DNA of 64,000 bases from Stomoxys calcitrans (Eukaryota; Arthropoda; Insecta; Diptera; Muscidae), in contig NC_081554.1 of NCBI RefSeq assembly GCF_963082655.1, positions 64,012,602 through 64,076,601 on the forward strand, written 5' to 3'. A program made the translations under genes and the position numbers. The notes beneath the pieces are model-generated. The model had not been told where the DNA came from, did not search any database, and was given only the letters and a program-made list of their open reading frames with translations. Below, piece after piece: positions 10,730 to 20,075 of this stretch; the first letter of the stretch is position 1; each line of letters opens with the position of its first letter.

Positions 10730-11759
10730 ATTTCGACCATCTAAATGTCACTATATTCTTTGAAGGCAACATAGAAAGCAACAACGCCCATTAGATGAAA
10801 GGCTTAATTTCAGCAACTCACTGTCATTAAGTTAATTTTTTTGCTTATAGTTTAATACTTATTTTGATGACTGTATACAGTTGACATGCCATCCCTCGCT
10901 AGCAGTTTCATTACCCCAAACACATATCGTAAACTACACGTTCCTTTGCCAGGACATGCGAAGAAACATAAATACGTGTTCTGTATTTTTTTGTTACATT
11001 TTTTCTTCCCCTTTTGATATTGGCAACATTTTATTGTGACAAACAATACAAATCTTAACGATTTTATTTTCATCTCTTTTCATAACTGTCGTCATTATTA
11101 TCATCGTCATTCTCTTTGTTGTGGCTCCTGCTGCTGATTAAGGAAGAATGTCGTTAAAATGTTCTTCACAAAAAAATAAAAAAAAAATGTTTACATCATG
11201 TCAAACACATAAATCTATCTTCGAATGGTGGAGAGATAATGCATTGTTACCATACACTTTTATAGTTTGGGCCCAAAGTTTTGTTTCAACAAAAGAATTA
11301 TGGCATCATTGTTAACTCAGATATAAAGTATTGTAGAGAGTGAAATGTGTAATGTCATTGGCAGATGTTGGTCACAAGATAACAAACTTGGTAGTCTTTT
11401 TTTTCAACACTTAATTCGATCAAATGTGACATTTTTCAAAGCTGAGCCAATAACGGAGGTTAGTCCTAATTCTTAAGGTCATATTATTTGTTTGCGATGG
11501 AAGGAAGGAAACCAATTTGTATCGAAGAATTGATCTAACAAGTAATCAGTTATATATGTTCAACATTTTTTCAGCAATAATGGTTGCTGAAGAATATTGT
11601 ATTTAGTTGATGGAAATCATTACAATAGATGAACATTATAATCTGTTTTTGGAAAGGAAAGCATAATTTAACGCATTTGTATGCAGAAAGTCAATTTCAT
11701 GTAACATCTCAAATCTTTCTTGCAGTTAACTTTCTTCAAAAGTAAAGGATGTGTTTAGT
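10730..11759. other. AT-rich unique sequence, no gene recognised
   Basis: Homopolymer-rich, no repeat family of this window, and no frame with recognisable protein. It precedes the long retrotransposon copy, whose exact 5' end I cannot fix. Confidence 0.5.
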
Positions 11760-11794
11760 TTGATAAAAAATAGTTCTGATGCCATCATTCGAGC

Positions 11795-12460
11795 TTGACA
11801 AATAAAGAGGAAATTGCAAAACGTCTCCGTTTCTTCGCAAGTAGTGTTCTATTGAACTATGTGCGATCAGGATTCCACCAGATCATTGGTCCCAAGGATC
11901 TGGTTAACGATCGGATTTTTTTACATGTATGGAACTCTGTAAAGGGTCGACCCATACAAATGATGAGCTGCGAGTTTAGAGGGGACATCTTTACGCTGCG
12001 TTTTGCGTCGGCGGAATGTATTGATACCATCAAACAGCTCGTCAGAGGTATTTACGCTCCCTGGGAGGGCGCAAAACTCGACCTGGTGAGAAAGATAGAT
12101 ATCCCCGAGCTTACAAAGGGATAAAGGGATGTGGCAGCAAATTTGCGACGGAACGCATGTTGGGTTTCTTGGGCAAGCAAAACGAAGGTTTGGTCGCAGA
12201 GAAGTGGGAGGTCTTCCACAGGTTTGTGGTTGGCATTGATCAAGTTTCAGTGACAGTTTTGGCTAAGACTAAAGGCATGGCGCACTATGGGAGCAAAGCT
12301 GTCTTTTTCAAGATTGAGAAGACTAGGATTGGCAGAAATTCTCATTATGAGACATCAGGCCGTGCAGTGGCAGGTGACTCAACACCGATCAACAAACAAG
12401 GGGCCGACAGCGAGACAATTACGGCATCTCTCAATATTGGAAAGACTGGGAGAAGCTAAG
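11795..12460 (+). pseudogene. ORF1 (gag-like) N-terminal part of family b element
   Basis: The first 109 codons are open: NYVRSGFHQIIGPKDLVNDR, then VWNSVKGRPIQMMSCEFRGD, then FASAECIDTIKQLVRGIYAP and LVRKIDIPELTKG. A one-base frameshift at about 12120 then leads into ERMLGFLGKQNEGLVAEKWE and VSVTVLAKTKGM. This domain precedes the zinc knuckles or low-complexity tails of insect LINE ORF1 proteins, which coat the RNA and guide the particle to the nucleus. No CCHC knuckle is visible. The ATG at 11795 starts the open stretch, but no promoter or start-context evidence was found. Product recognised by pattern only. Confidence 0.6.
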
Positions 12461-13282
12461 ATTAGAATACTAAAATATCAAGCAATGCAGTGGCGAGAGA
12501 CTCAACACAGCCTAACAAACAGGAACCCGACGACGGACCCATCACCGATTTAAAGATTCGGAATACTGGAATAGGTAAAGATCCTAATATTGAAACAGGC
12601 AGCGCAACGACAGGAGTCTCAATGCAACCCAACGAACAGGGAGCCGATGCGATTGATGTATAGAAACCGGATCATAGTCTGGATGCAGAACTTCCACCAC
12701 TGTTGTGTTAGCCTGGTCTTCTGATTCCATCAGGAGTTCATCCTCACAATATTCGTTAGATCTAGTCATGATAAGCTTCAGTAGGAGAAAGACTAGGAGA
12801 TGCTAAGATCCTAATACTAAAATATCAGGCAGTGCAGTGGCGAGAGACCCCACGGACCCATCACCGACCTAAAGATTCCGAATACTGGGATAGGTAAAGA
12901 TCCTAATACTGAAACATTAGGCAGCGCAGCGACAGGAGTCTCAGTGCAACCCAACGAACAGGGAACCGATGATGGTACCACCACCTACTCCCAAGAAGCC
13001 CATTTACTTCAGATTTTGAAGGCTAAGATAGGCAAAGATCCTAGTATTGAAACATCAGGCAGTACGGGGAATGGAAACCCAATACATCTAAACGAACAGA
13101 GACCCGACGATAGAACCATTACCGACTTCATAAAGAGTCGAAAAACTAGACTAGGCAAAGAAACTAAAACGATGACATCCGGCACTGCAGTAACAGAAAA
13201 GTCATTGCAGTCTAAAGAACAGGGAGCAGACGATGAGAACATCACCTACTCCCAAGATGCCCAGTTATTGGAGGACCAATGA
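12340..13282 (+). repeat. Seven degenerate ~120-133 bp tandem units in the ORF1 tail
   Basis: Units keyed on CAGGCAGTGCAGTGGC-like sequence start near 12357, 12478, 12596, 12825, 12914, 13047 and 13177. The best-preserved units are 130-133 bp (about 44 codons) and translate as a repeating 'KxxxGKDPxxETSGSxxTG...NEQGxDDxTIT' peptide, hydrophilic and acidic. The two last units lie in one open frame of 112 codons (12944-13282). Earlier units have frameshifts. It reads as a repetitive C-terminal tail of ORF1; function unknown. Confidence 0.7.
12640..12776 (-). mobile_element. Inverted fragment of the LINE 5' leader inside the ORF1 repeat array
   Basis: The reverse complement reads MTRSNEYCEDELLMESEDQA, then NTTVVEVLHPD, clearly homologous to 30653-30770 (plus) and 53170-53292 (minus). 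It interrupts the ORF1 tandem array between units three and four, so it is an insertion or gene-conversion patch. Confidence 0.65.
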
Positions 13283-13285
13283 TTG

Positions 13286-14120
13286 ATGTAATTTAGTTAA
13301 ACCTCCACCGGAGCGAGACTGCTACACACGCTCTGATGGAGAAAATCAGCAAGGGCAAGATTCATTTTGCATTAATTCAGGAGCCATGGACAACACGGAA
13401 CAAAGTTTCTGGACTGAACCATATGAACTACCATTGTTTTTTCTATGCTAACACTGGTACTCGGTAGAGGACCTGCGTTATTTGTCGTAAAAATTTGATT
13501 TATATATTTTCCCCAGAGTTGTCAACGTCGGATGCAAAAGTGGTGAGACAGGGAGACAGTGGAGCATACCTGGCATCACTTTATGTGCCTTTCGACTCTC
13601 CGACACCGCCAGCAACGGCTGGTGAGGAAAGCAAAACAGACAGGAAACGAGGTACTAATAGTGTGCGATCCGAACTCTCACCACATCTCGTGGGGTAGTA
13701 CCAACACTAGTAAGCGGGGCCAAGCCCTGGCAGAGTTCTTGAATAATAACACTTAATACTGGTAACACCGCTACCTTTGTTAATAGGATTAGCGAGGAGG
13801 TATTAGATGTGAAGATATGTTCGCAAAATCTGATCGATGAGGTTCAGAACTGGATGGTCTCCATGGAACACTCTTTCCCTGACCTTCGCTACATTAGGTT
13901 TAGAATAGCACGGCCAGCGCCGAATTCGATAAGTTTCCGGAATAAGTTGAAAACCAACTGGACAAAATTTGGAAGGCTACTCAGAAGAAGACTTGGGCAG
14001 GATAATTTAGATTATCCAAGCATAGTAGAGAATGACGAAAATGTCAATAGGATTACGACTGCTCTGGTGGAGTCCTTCGAAGATAGTTGTCCTCTTCGGA
14101 AAAGGAAATCAGCCCAATAA
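13286..14120 (+). pseudogene. APE-type endonuclease domain of family b ORF2
   Basis: Starts with LNLHRSETATHALMEKISKG and FALIQEPWTT, the typical opening of APE endonucleases in R1/Jockey-group LINEs (here the 'QEPW' glutamate is kept). It continues as GDSGAYLASLYVP, then EVLIVCDPNSHHISWGSTNT ('GCDANAHH' block, with D kept), then DVKICSQNLIDEVQNWMVSM and EHSFPDLRYIRFRIA. The usual 'SDHRYI' reads PDLRYI, so the catalytic histidine pair is damaged. At least three frame changes and stops occur, including TAA at 14118-14120 before RT. In a live element it nicks the target DNA. Confidence 0.75.
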
Positions 14121-14129
14121 AAACTCTGG

Positions 14130-15459
14130 ATGACCGAGGAGATTCGCAATATTGGGAAGGAGGTCCGCAGACTTTTTAACAGAGCACGTCGTAAAAAAAC
14201 CGAAGTTTATTGGGATGTGTATTACCCACGGCTCAAGGAATACAATAAGATTACCAGAGCTGCAAAACGTGCCTACTGGAGGCTTTTCTGCGAACAGGTC
14301 GATAGCGCTAATGATGCCGCCAAGATAAAAAAGTTTCAATCAAAAACCCATGTCCAAACTGAAAGTTTAGTAGACGACATGGGAGTGAGAGCAGAGACAA
14401 CGGAGGACATGTTGAGGCTTTTGATAAAAACCCATTTTCCACAGTATACGACGGAACTCACGGAGACATCGAAATCTTGGAATAATAACGTTGATCGAAG
14501 GTTTATAATTACGGAATGCATGGTGAGGAGCTTCAAACCATTTAAGACACCCGGACCTGATGAAATATTTCCGGCGTTACTACAGAAAGAGGCAGATTAT
14601 CTGGCGCCTCATCTGGCCAAAATTTTCACCACGATCCTAGGACTTTTATATACTCCGAAAGCCTGGCAGGAGGCAAGGGTGGTGTTTATACCCAAGTTTG
14701 ACAAGGCTAGTTATGCGACACCAAAGGCCTACAGACCCATAAGCCGTACGTCCTTTCCACTCAAAACCATGGAACGTATTGTGGACACCATTATAAAGAG
14801 TATGACATCCAGCAAACTGCTCAAATACAAACAGAATGCCCATGTCAAGGGAAGACTGCCCTGCACGAAGTTGTGCATAAAATAGAAGAATCCTTCGATG
14901 CCGAAACGTACACCCTGGCGGTATACATTGACATTGAGGGGGCTTTTAACAATGTGCGGAGCGATACACTGATCCAAACCTTAGACCAGTACCGGGTCCT
15001 TAGAGACTGGATAAATCATATGCTAAGGAACAGGTGGATAAATTGTGTATCCCATGGCATAAATATAAGGGAGAAAGTGGCACAGGGCACGCCACAGGGG
15101 GCATTTTATCGCCACTCCTGTGGGTGACCAGCATAAATTATCTATTACGGATGCTGACTGAGGAGCGATTTGATCCCGTCTGCTATGCAAACGATGTTAT
15201 AATACTTCTAAGGAGTAAGGATCCGAACGAGCTGTACGGAAGGGCCGAAAGGGTCTTGCATATGGAATATGACTGGGCTCGACCCAGAGGTCTCAATGTT
15301 AAGCCAGAGAAGACTGAAATATGCCTGTTCACAAGGAAGACGAAGGTGGGCCAATTTAACGCACCTCGTTTTCTCAATAAGACGATTTAGATACCTGACA
15401 AGGTCAAATGCTTAGGTGTGATCTTGGACAAAAACCTAAATTGGAAGTGTAACATTCAG
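14130..15459 (+). pseudogene. Reverse transcriptase N-terminal and palm part, family b; YADD mutated to YAND
   Basis: A 251-codon open stretch (14130-14885) covers the linker and fingers: RAAKRAYWRLFCEQVDSAND, then FKPFKTPGPDEIFPALLQKE, then WQEARVVFIPKFDKASYATP and KAYRPISRTSFPLKTMERIV. One frame change follows at the GRSVKTALHEVVHKIE junction. Palm motif A is VYIDIEGAFNNVRS (D kept), motif B is QGTPQG, then a frameshift at GGILSPLLWVT. Motif C reads CYANDVIILL where sister copies at about 51,833-52,117 and 61,340-61,552 (both minus) read CYADDVIILL. The domain primes cDNA on nicked target DNA. It is interrupted at 15459 by a SINE. Confidence 0.85.
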
Positions 15460-15775
15460 GAGGCCACAGTAGCGCAGAGGTGAGCATGTCCGCCTATGAC
15501 GTTGAACGCCTGGGTTCGAATCCTTGCGAGACCATCAGAAAAAATGTTCAGCGGTGGCTTTCCCCTCCTAATGCTGACAACATTTGTGAGGTAATATGCC
15601 ATGTAAAAACTTCTCTCCAAAGAGGTGTCGCACTGCGGCACGCCGTTCGGACTCGGCTATAAAAAGGAGGCCCCTTATAATTGAGCTTAAACTTGAATCG
15701 GACTGCACTCATTGATAGGTGAGAAGTTCGCCCCTGTTCCTTAGTGGAATGTTCATGAGCAAAATTTGCATTTAT
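15460..15775 (+). mobile_element. tRNA-derived SINE, copy 4, nested in the RT
   Basis: Head GGAGGCCACAGTAGCGCAGAGG (A box TAGCGCAGAGG), B box GGTTCGAATCC (exact), body with TCTCCAAAGAGGTGTCGCAC and GGCTATAAAAAGGAGGCCCC, tail GCAAAATTTGCATTTAT. Flanking ATTCAG at 15454-15459 and 15776-15781 fits a target-site duplication. The family has the internal Pol III promoter layout of a tRNA-derived SINE. Confidence 0.9.
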
Positions 15776-16237
15776 ATTCAGAAGCCTACTGAGAAGGCTC
15801 ACAGATATGGGGCATTATGTAGACGGGCCGTAGGCTCGAAATGCGGCCTGAATCCGAAGATAGTCCACTGGCTTTACAGGAGCGTGTATAGACCAATACT
15901 TACTTACGCCTCAGTAGTTTGGTGGACTGCTATGGAGAAAAAGTGCAACATAAGGACCATACAACAGGTACAGAGAACATGTTGTCTTGGCATAGTCGGA
16001 ACGTGGAGGACCACTCCCACTAGGGCACTGGCGACTATTCTAGATATCCGACCCATTGACACACAGATTAAGTGTGAGGCAGCCACTGCGGCTATGAGAC
16101 TTAAGGCAATGGGAGAATGGACTAAGGATGGGAGCAACTCATACCATCGCGGTATAATCGAGGCGACGATAGGAAACTTGGAAGGAAGGGTAGAGGTTTC
16201 CGATCGGATACCTGAGAGGATACTTGAGTTCGAGTGA
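15776..16237 (+). pseudogene. RT thumb region of family b, resumes after the SINE
   Basis: Continues the RT with KAHRYGALCRRAVGSKCGLN, then IVHWLYRSVYRPILTYASVV, then KKCNIRTIQQVQRTCCLGIV, TILDIRPIDTQIKCEAATAA and MRLKAMGEWTKDGSNSYHRG. This is one open frame of about 155 codons ending TGA at 16235-16237. It is highly similar to the inverted copy at 60819-61070. It shows that the SINE entered an otherwise continuous ORF2. Confidence 0.85.
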
Positions 16238-16720
16238 GAGGCACTGCTGCCAGCAGCACAGTCTTGGATTAACGGAACCCTAGTGTTGCCATCTGGAAGA
16301 TCATGTTACACGAATGGATCAAAGCTAGAGGACAGAGTGGGCTTGGGGGTCTACATTGAGAACCCAGGGACTGAGATCGGTTTTAGACTGCCTAACCATA
16401 ATACTGTCTTGCCGGCGGAGATCCGGGCGATCACGGAATGCGTGAAGTGTTGTTGAGCTAACACGAGGACGTCGAGTTTGAACATCTTTACCGGCAGTAA
16501 AATTGACATAAGGGCAATAACAACCAGGACGGTAAAGTCACGAACAGTCTTGCAGTGTAAGAAGGATATTAACGCATTCCCTGAGGATGAGAAAATCCGC
16601 ATCGTTTGTGTGCCGTGCCATAACGGAGTAAGGGGAAATGAAAGGGCAGACGATTTGGCGGTGAAGGCAAGAGGACTGCCATCAATAAACTTGGTTAACC
16701 CCTTGAAGCCTTTCGGGTCG
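16238..16720 (+). pseudogene. RNase H domain of family b ORF2, two catalytic aspartates lost
   Basis: Motifs in order: CYTNGSKLEDRVGLGVYIEN (first Asp is Asn here; the copy at 45447-45653 keeps CYTDESK), AEIRAITECVKCC (Glu kept, then a stop), NIFTGSKIDIRAITTRTVKS (second Asp is Gly; the copy at 60135-60374 keeps FTDSK), and CHNGVRGNERADDLAVKARG (last His and Asp kept). This is the D-E-D-D type-1 RNase H pattern found at the C-terminus of LOA- and I-type LINE ORF2. A stop follows AITECVKCC. Confidence 0.85.
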
Positions 16721-17246
16721 ACGCAGTCCGAGTTCAGGGAGTGGACGACGAGTGCGCATGCAACATTGTGGAACTGCGAAACGGTTGGTAGGACGGCAAA
16801 AATCCTATGGGGGGGATCCAGATTGTGAGAAAACTAGGTTATTACTGAAAGGAAGTGCAAAGGAGATCAGTATAGCTTATCATAACGGGATACATAGGAC
16901 TACGTGCTCACTTATGTAAAATCGGTGCGGTAAGTGATAGCATGTGTAGGGCAGGGAAGATGATGAGACATTGGAGCATTTCCTATGTCATTGCCCGGCT
17001 TTCGCATCCAACAGATACCGGTACTTAGGTGGAGACACAATATAAGACATGAACCAACTTAGGGGATTGGCATTGAAAACAATTAAGGATTTTGGGAGTA
17101 GCACGGAATTCCTAACTTTAAATTTTCTTTTTAGAGTTTACTTTATAGTTTTCAGAGCGCACAATAAGCCGATTACTGGCTTAGGTGTATGCCCATAGTG
17201 GCATAGGGCGGATTACTATCTGCGTCCTCTTTTCAACGTAACCTAA
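16721..17246 (+). pseudogene. C-terminal Cys/His region and 3' UTR of family b
   Basis: After a PKPFGSTQSE-like linker come fragments of a tail that in the minus-strand copy (about 59,850-59,910) reads as a 'CRACGEDDETLEHFLCHCPA'-type Cys/His motif. Here a small deletion breaks it at 16940-16970 (CMCRAGK in place of the first knuckle). The 3' UTR carries AATAAGCCGATTACTGGCTT and ends near 17246. Adjacent bases to about 17275 resemble the left end of a family A element (AAATGCGATCCATGGTG). Confidence 0.65.
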
Positions 17247-17275
17247 TAAATGCGATCCATGGTGAAGAATTTATA

Positions 17276-17864
17276 ATATTTGCCTTGTTTTCCTATTTTC
17301 CATCTTTTTTCCCCTTTTCTAGCCACTGTATTTTTCATTTGCTGGCTCTTTTATGAAGTCTTATGAAGGTTGTAGCACTAACCGAATCAACCATTATTGT
17401 ATTGCACAATGCCAAGATAAATGACAGTAAAACAAACTTCGGCTACTGTTTTCGAAGTATTTAAGTATTCATTAGACTGAATTCATTCATTATACAAATG
17501 ACAGTTGAATGAGGTTGCTGTTGGATGCCTCTCTCGGTTTGCAGTTTAATACATGCATAGTTTATAGTCATGTATTATGTTACCTATTTATGTGGGTTTT
17601 TGTGATATCTTCCTGACATACCATTAAAACCACAGTTGTAAAATGGCTCTCTACTTGAGGATATGGTAAAATTATGGGCAATGGTAGCTATTGAAATATT
17701 GTTGCTTTTGCCAATTTAATAAATGGCAACTTTGGGAAAAAATTAAAGAATATACATAGTTGAAATAAAATAGTGTATAACCCAGCCCTAATAGGTTTAA
17801 AATAGTGTACATTCGGTTTAACAGCACAGTATGGGTTGACTTCATGGGTTATTTAGTTTGAGAT
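17276..17864. other. AT-rich unique sequence, no gene recognised
   Basis: No open frame of note and no family member; contains short A/T runs only. Confidence 0.5.
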
Positions 17865-18340
17865 TTAAGATAAAATAGTCCAAATCAAAATTTTTTTTTC
17901 AAACATCCAACACGCAGGGGATTTGCATTGCGTTGGAGTGGATAGTTCAGGATAGGAGGGGGGAAAGAGGGACAATTTTTTATTGAATTTCTGGATGTCG
18001 TAAGTAGCGGGAAAAACATCCGTCGGAAGTCGATTCCATATACGAACAGTCCTTGCAAAAGAAAAATTCTCTGGGTAGTGCATGGTCCGATCAGCTGGCC
18101 AATTAATTACAAACCGGTGCGCGCTTCGAACAAATGTTGTATTTCAGACAAATATACTCAAGGCAGGAATCAGAAGACTGATTTCCGAAGAATACACATC
18201 GTTGAAGAATTGATAGAACAGCACCACACAACCCTAATTTCAACGATGTTCAAGGGAAACGATAGAGTTGGATGCCCTACCATCCCCAATCAATACCAAC
18301 GCCCGCCTCTTGACACGGTTAAGCAGCTCTGTCTGTCGAA
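17865..18340 (-). pseudogene. C-terminus of a non-LTR reverse transcriptase (family g), copy 1
   Basis: Minus-strand frames read RRALVLIGDGRASNSIVSLE, then 'HR.N.GCVVLFYQFF', then SSEISLLIPALSIFV, and finally HYPENFSFARTVRIWNRLPT and DVFPATYDIQKFN. This is the conserved tail of CR1/Jockey-like insect RTs ('RR..ASL.LFYR.FHG.CS.EL..LIP', then 'Y..SF..RT.RLWN.LP..VFP..YDLQKFK'). The last 72 codons are open; upstream has frame breaks. Which LINE clade it belongs to is uncertain. Confidence 0.7.
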
Positions 18341-18344
18341 CACT

Positions 18345-18500
18345 GTCTCATCGGAACATTTGCAGATGACACAGTTTTATTGTGTTCCGGGAAGGATACC
18401 GACCTAGCAACATTTCATCTTCAAGAGGCACTCAACAACGTTTATGAATGGACAAAAGACTGGGGTCTAAAAATGTCAAATTGGCAAAACTCTCCACAAG
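18345..18500 (+). pseudogene. RT active-site fragment (FADD) on the opposite strand, family g-like
   Basis: Plus-strand reading gives TFADDTVLLCSGKDTDLATF, then NNVYEWTKDWGLKMS. This is RT motif C (F/YADD) and the following helix of an I/Jockey-type enzyme. It sits between two minus-strand C-terminal fragments, so the three pieces are not collinear. Confidence 0.7.
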
Positions 18501-18534
18501 ATACTAAAAGCAGGGGATGTCCCCTATATATGCA

Positions 18535-18935
18535 GTGTATTGCGTTGGAGAGGATAGTTTATTGACACTTACTTTGAATTTCTGGATGTCGTAAGTAGCG
18601 GGAAAAACATCCGCCGGAAGTCGTTTCCTCATACGAACAGTCCTTGCGAAAAAAATAATTCTCTGGGTAGTGCATGGTACGATCAGCGGTACGCGCTTCT
18701 AGCAAATTTTGTATTTCTGACATACAACCTCAAGTCAGGAATCAGAAGACTGATTTCCGAAGAATACACACACGTGGAAGAATCGATAGAACAGAGCCAC
18801 ACAACCCACATTTCGACGATGCTCAAGGGAAACAATAGAGTTGGATACTCTACCATCTCCAACCAACACCAACGCCCGCCTCGGTACACGGTCAGCTGCT
18901 TCTCCAAGGATGATTATGGTGCTCCGGCCCATTTA
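18535..18935 (-). pseudogene. C-terminus of a non-LTR reverse transcriptase (family g), copy 2
   Basis: Repeats 17930-18340: RRALVLVGDGRVSNSIVSLE, then HRRNVGCVALFYRFFHVCVF and SLLIPDLRLYVRNTKFARSA. It is less broken in the middle but has lost the reading frame at the RIWNRLP end. By eye it is clearly homologous to copy 1, with many point differences and indels, so duplication or independent insertion is old. Confidence 0.7.
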
Positions 18936-18964
18936 GAGACCCAATCTTACCGTACGTGGCGCAT

Positions 18965-19239
18965 TTGTTGAGAGTCATAACAGAACACTACATGCAAAAT
19001 ATCAGCCAAATCCGATAAAAATCGCGGCTTGTAAGGGCTCAAGACGTCAAATCGGGAGATCGGTTTATATGGGAACTATATCATGTTCTTGACCGATATA
19101 AATCGTACTTGGCACAGTTAGGATTCATAATAGAACACCATGTGCAAATTTCAGCCAAATTGGTGGAAAATTAAGGCTTCCAAAAGCTCAAGAATTCAAA
19201 TCGAGAGATCGGTTTATATGGGAGTTCAATCAGATTATA
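18965..19239 (+). repeat. Family A monomers, copy 4 (fragment)
   Basis: Nearly two monomers with GAGATCGGTTTATATGGGA and AAATTTCAGCCAAAT, without either element end. It joins RTE sequence at 19240. Confidence 0.7.
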
Positions 19240-19925
19240 GCAAAAAATGCGGCATATAGAGCAAACCTGCAATCAGTAGCAACGCGCCCGATGAAGGATG
19301 AAGGAAACGTCTATTCCGCAGAAAGAAAAAGGAAATGGAAAGACGTGATTGTAAGCGAATTGAGAAGTGCAGGAGTCAGAATGAAGTCCGGAAACTCTAC
19401 CAAAGAATTCAACATCAAACCGATGGCTTTGGTGGCACATCTTCCTGCAGAGACAAAGGAGGAAATCTGGTAACTGGCACAGATAACATGCAGAGGATAT
19501 GGAAAGAATTTTTACCCAACTGCTAGTGTCCGACGTTGGCGGCGAAGAGGATACCGCAGAACCAATCCCTGATGATGGTACAGAATGTTTACCTCCTAGT
19601 CAAAATGAGGTCCAAGTAGCAGTGGCCCGACTAAAGAACAACAAGGCAGCAGGAACCGACGGGTTACCCGCTAAACTATTTAAGACTGGAGGCGACACGC
19701 TGAAAAGGCGTATGCATCAGAACGCATACCCAATGATTGGAACCTCAGCTACTATGTCTACTATGTCAACTACAGATGAATAATTCTCCTCACCATCGTA
19801 TACAAGATACTCTCGAGCGTACTGTGTGAAAGATTAGAACCTTAAGTCAATGAGATAATTGGGCCCTATCAATGCGGCTCAAGACAGGGTAAATCCACCC
19901 TAGACCAGATATTCAGCGGCTAACC
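19240..19925 (+). pseudogene. RTE-clade retrotransposon fragment: endonuclease-RT linker and RT start
   Basis: Plus strand: KNAAYRANLQSVATRPMKDE, then VYSAERKRKWKDVIVSELRS, then a frame change and MERIFTQLLVSDVGGEEDTA, then VAVARLKNNKAAGTDGLPAK and LFKTGGDTLKRRMHQ. After a deletion it continues as IVYKILSSVLCERLEP, then IGPYQCGSRQGKSTLDQIF. The 'RLKNNKAAGxDGLPAELFKxGG' and 'YKxLSxVLCERL' blocks are typical of RTE-clade RTs. The palm motifs are missing. Two or more frameshifts and a stop. Confidence 0.75.
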
Positions 19926-20075
19926 CGTTGGCTCCTGCTGCCTTGTTATTGCAGGAGGATGGTCCTGCACCAAAGCCATCGGTTTGATGTTTCATTTTTT
20001 GGTAGAATTTTTGGATTTCATTTTGACTCCTGTACATCTCAATTCGCTCACACTCACGTCTTTCCATTTCCTTTT
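19919..20075 (-). pseudogene. Inverted RTE fragment adjoining the forward one
   Basis: The reverse complement reads NNKAAGANGL at one end and KRKWKDVSVSELR plus GVKM at the other, the same linker region found on the plus strand at 19330-19660, with internal deletion. The two RTE pieces therefore meet head to head at about 19920. Confidence 0.65.

Larger units (their letters stand above)
11760..17246 (+). mobile_element. Near-full-length R1/LOA-type non-LTR retrotransposon (family b), SINE-split
   Basis: The order ORF1 - APE endonuclease - reverse transcriptase - RNase H - C-terminal Cys/His - 3' UTR is preserved over about 5.2 kb, excluding the nested SINE at 15460-15775. RNase H after an R1-like RT points to the R1/LOA group (LOA, Bilbo or Trim-like), but RT phylogeny would be needed. 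The 3' end is shared with the short copies at 2444-2532, 59585 onwards and 63175 onwards. There is no poly(A) tail; it ends TTCAACGTAACCTAATAAA. It is dead (see component entries). Left boundary approximate. Confidence 0.8.
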
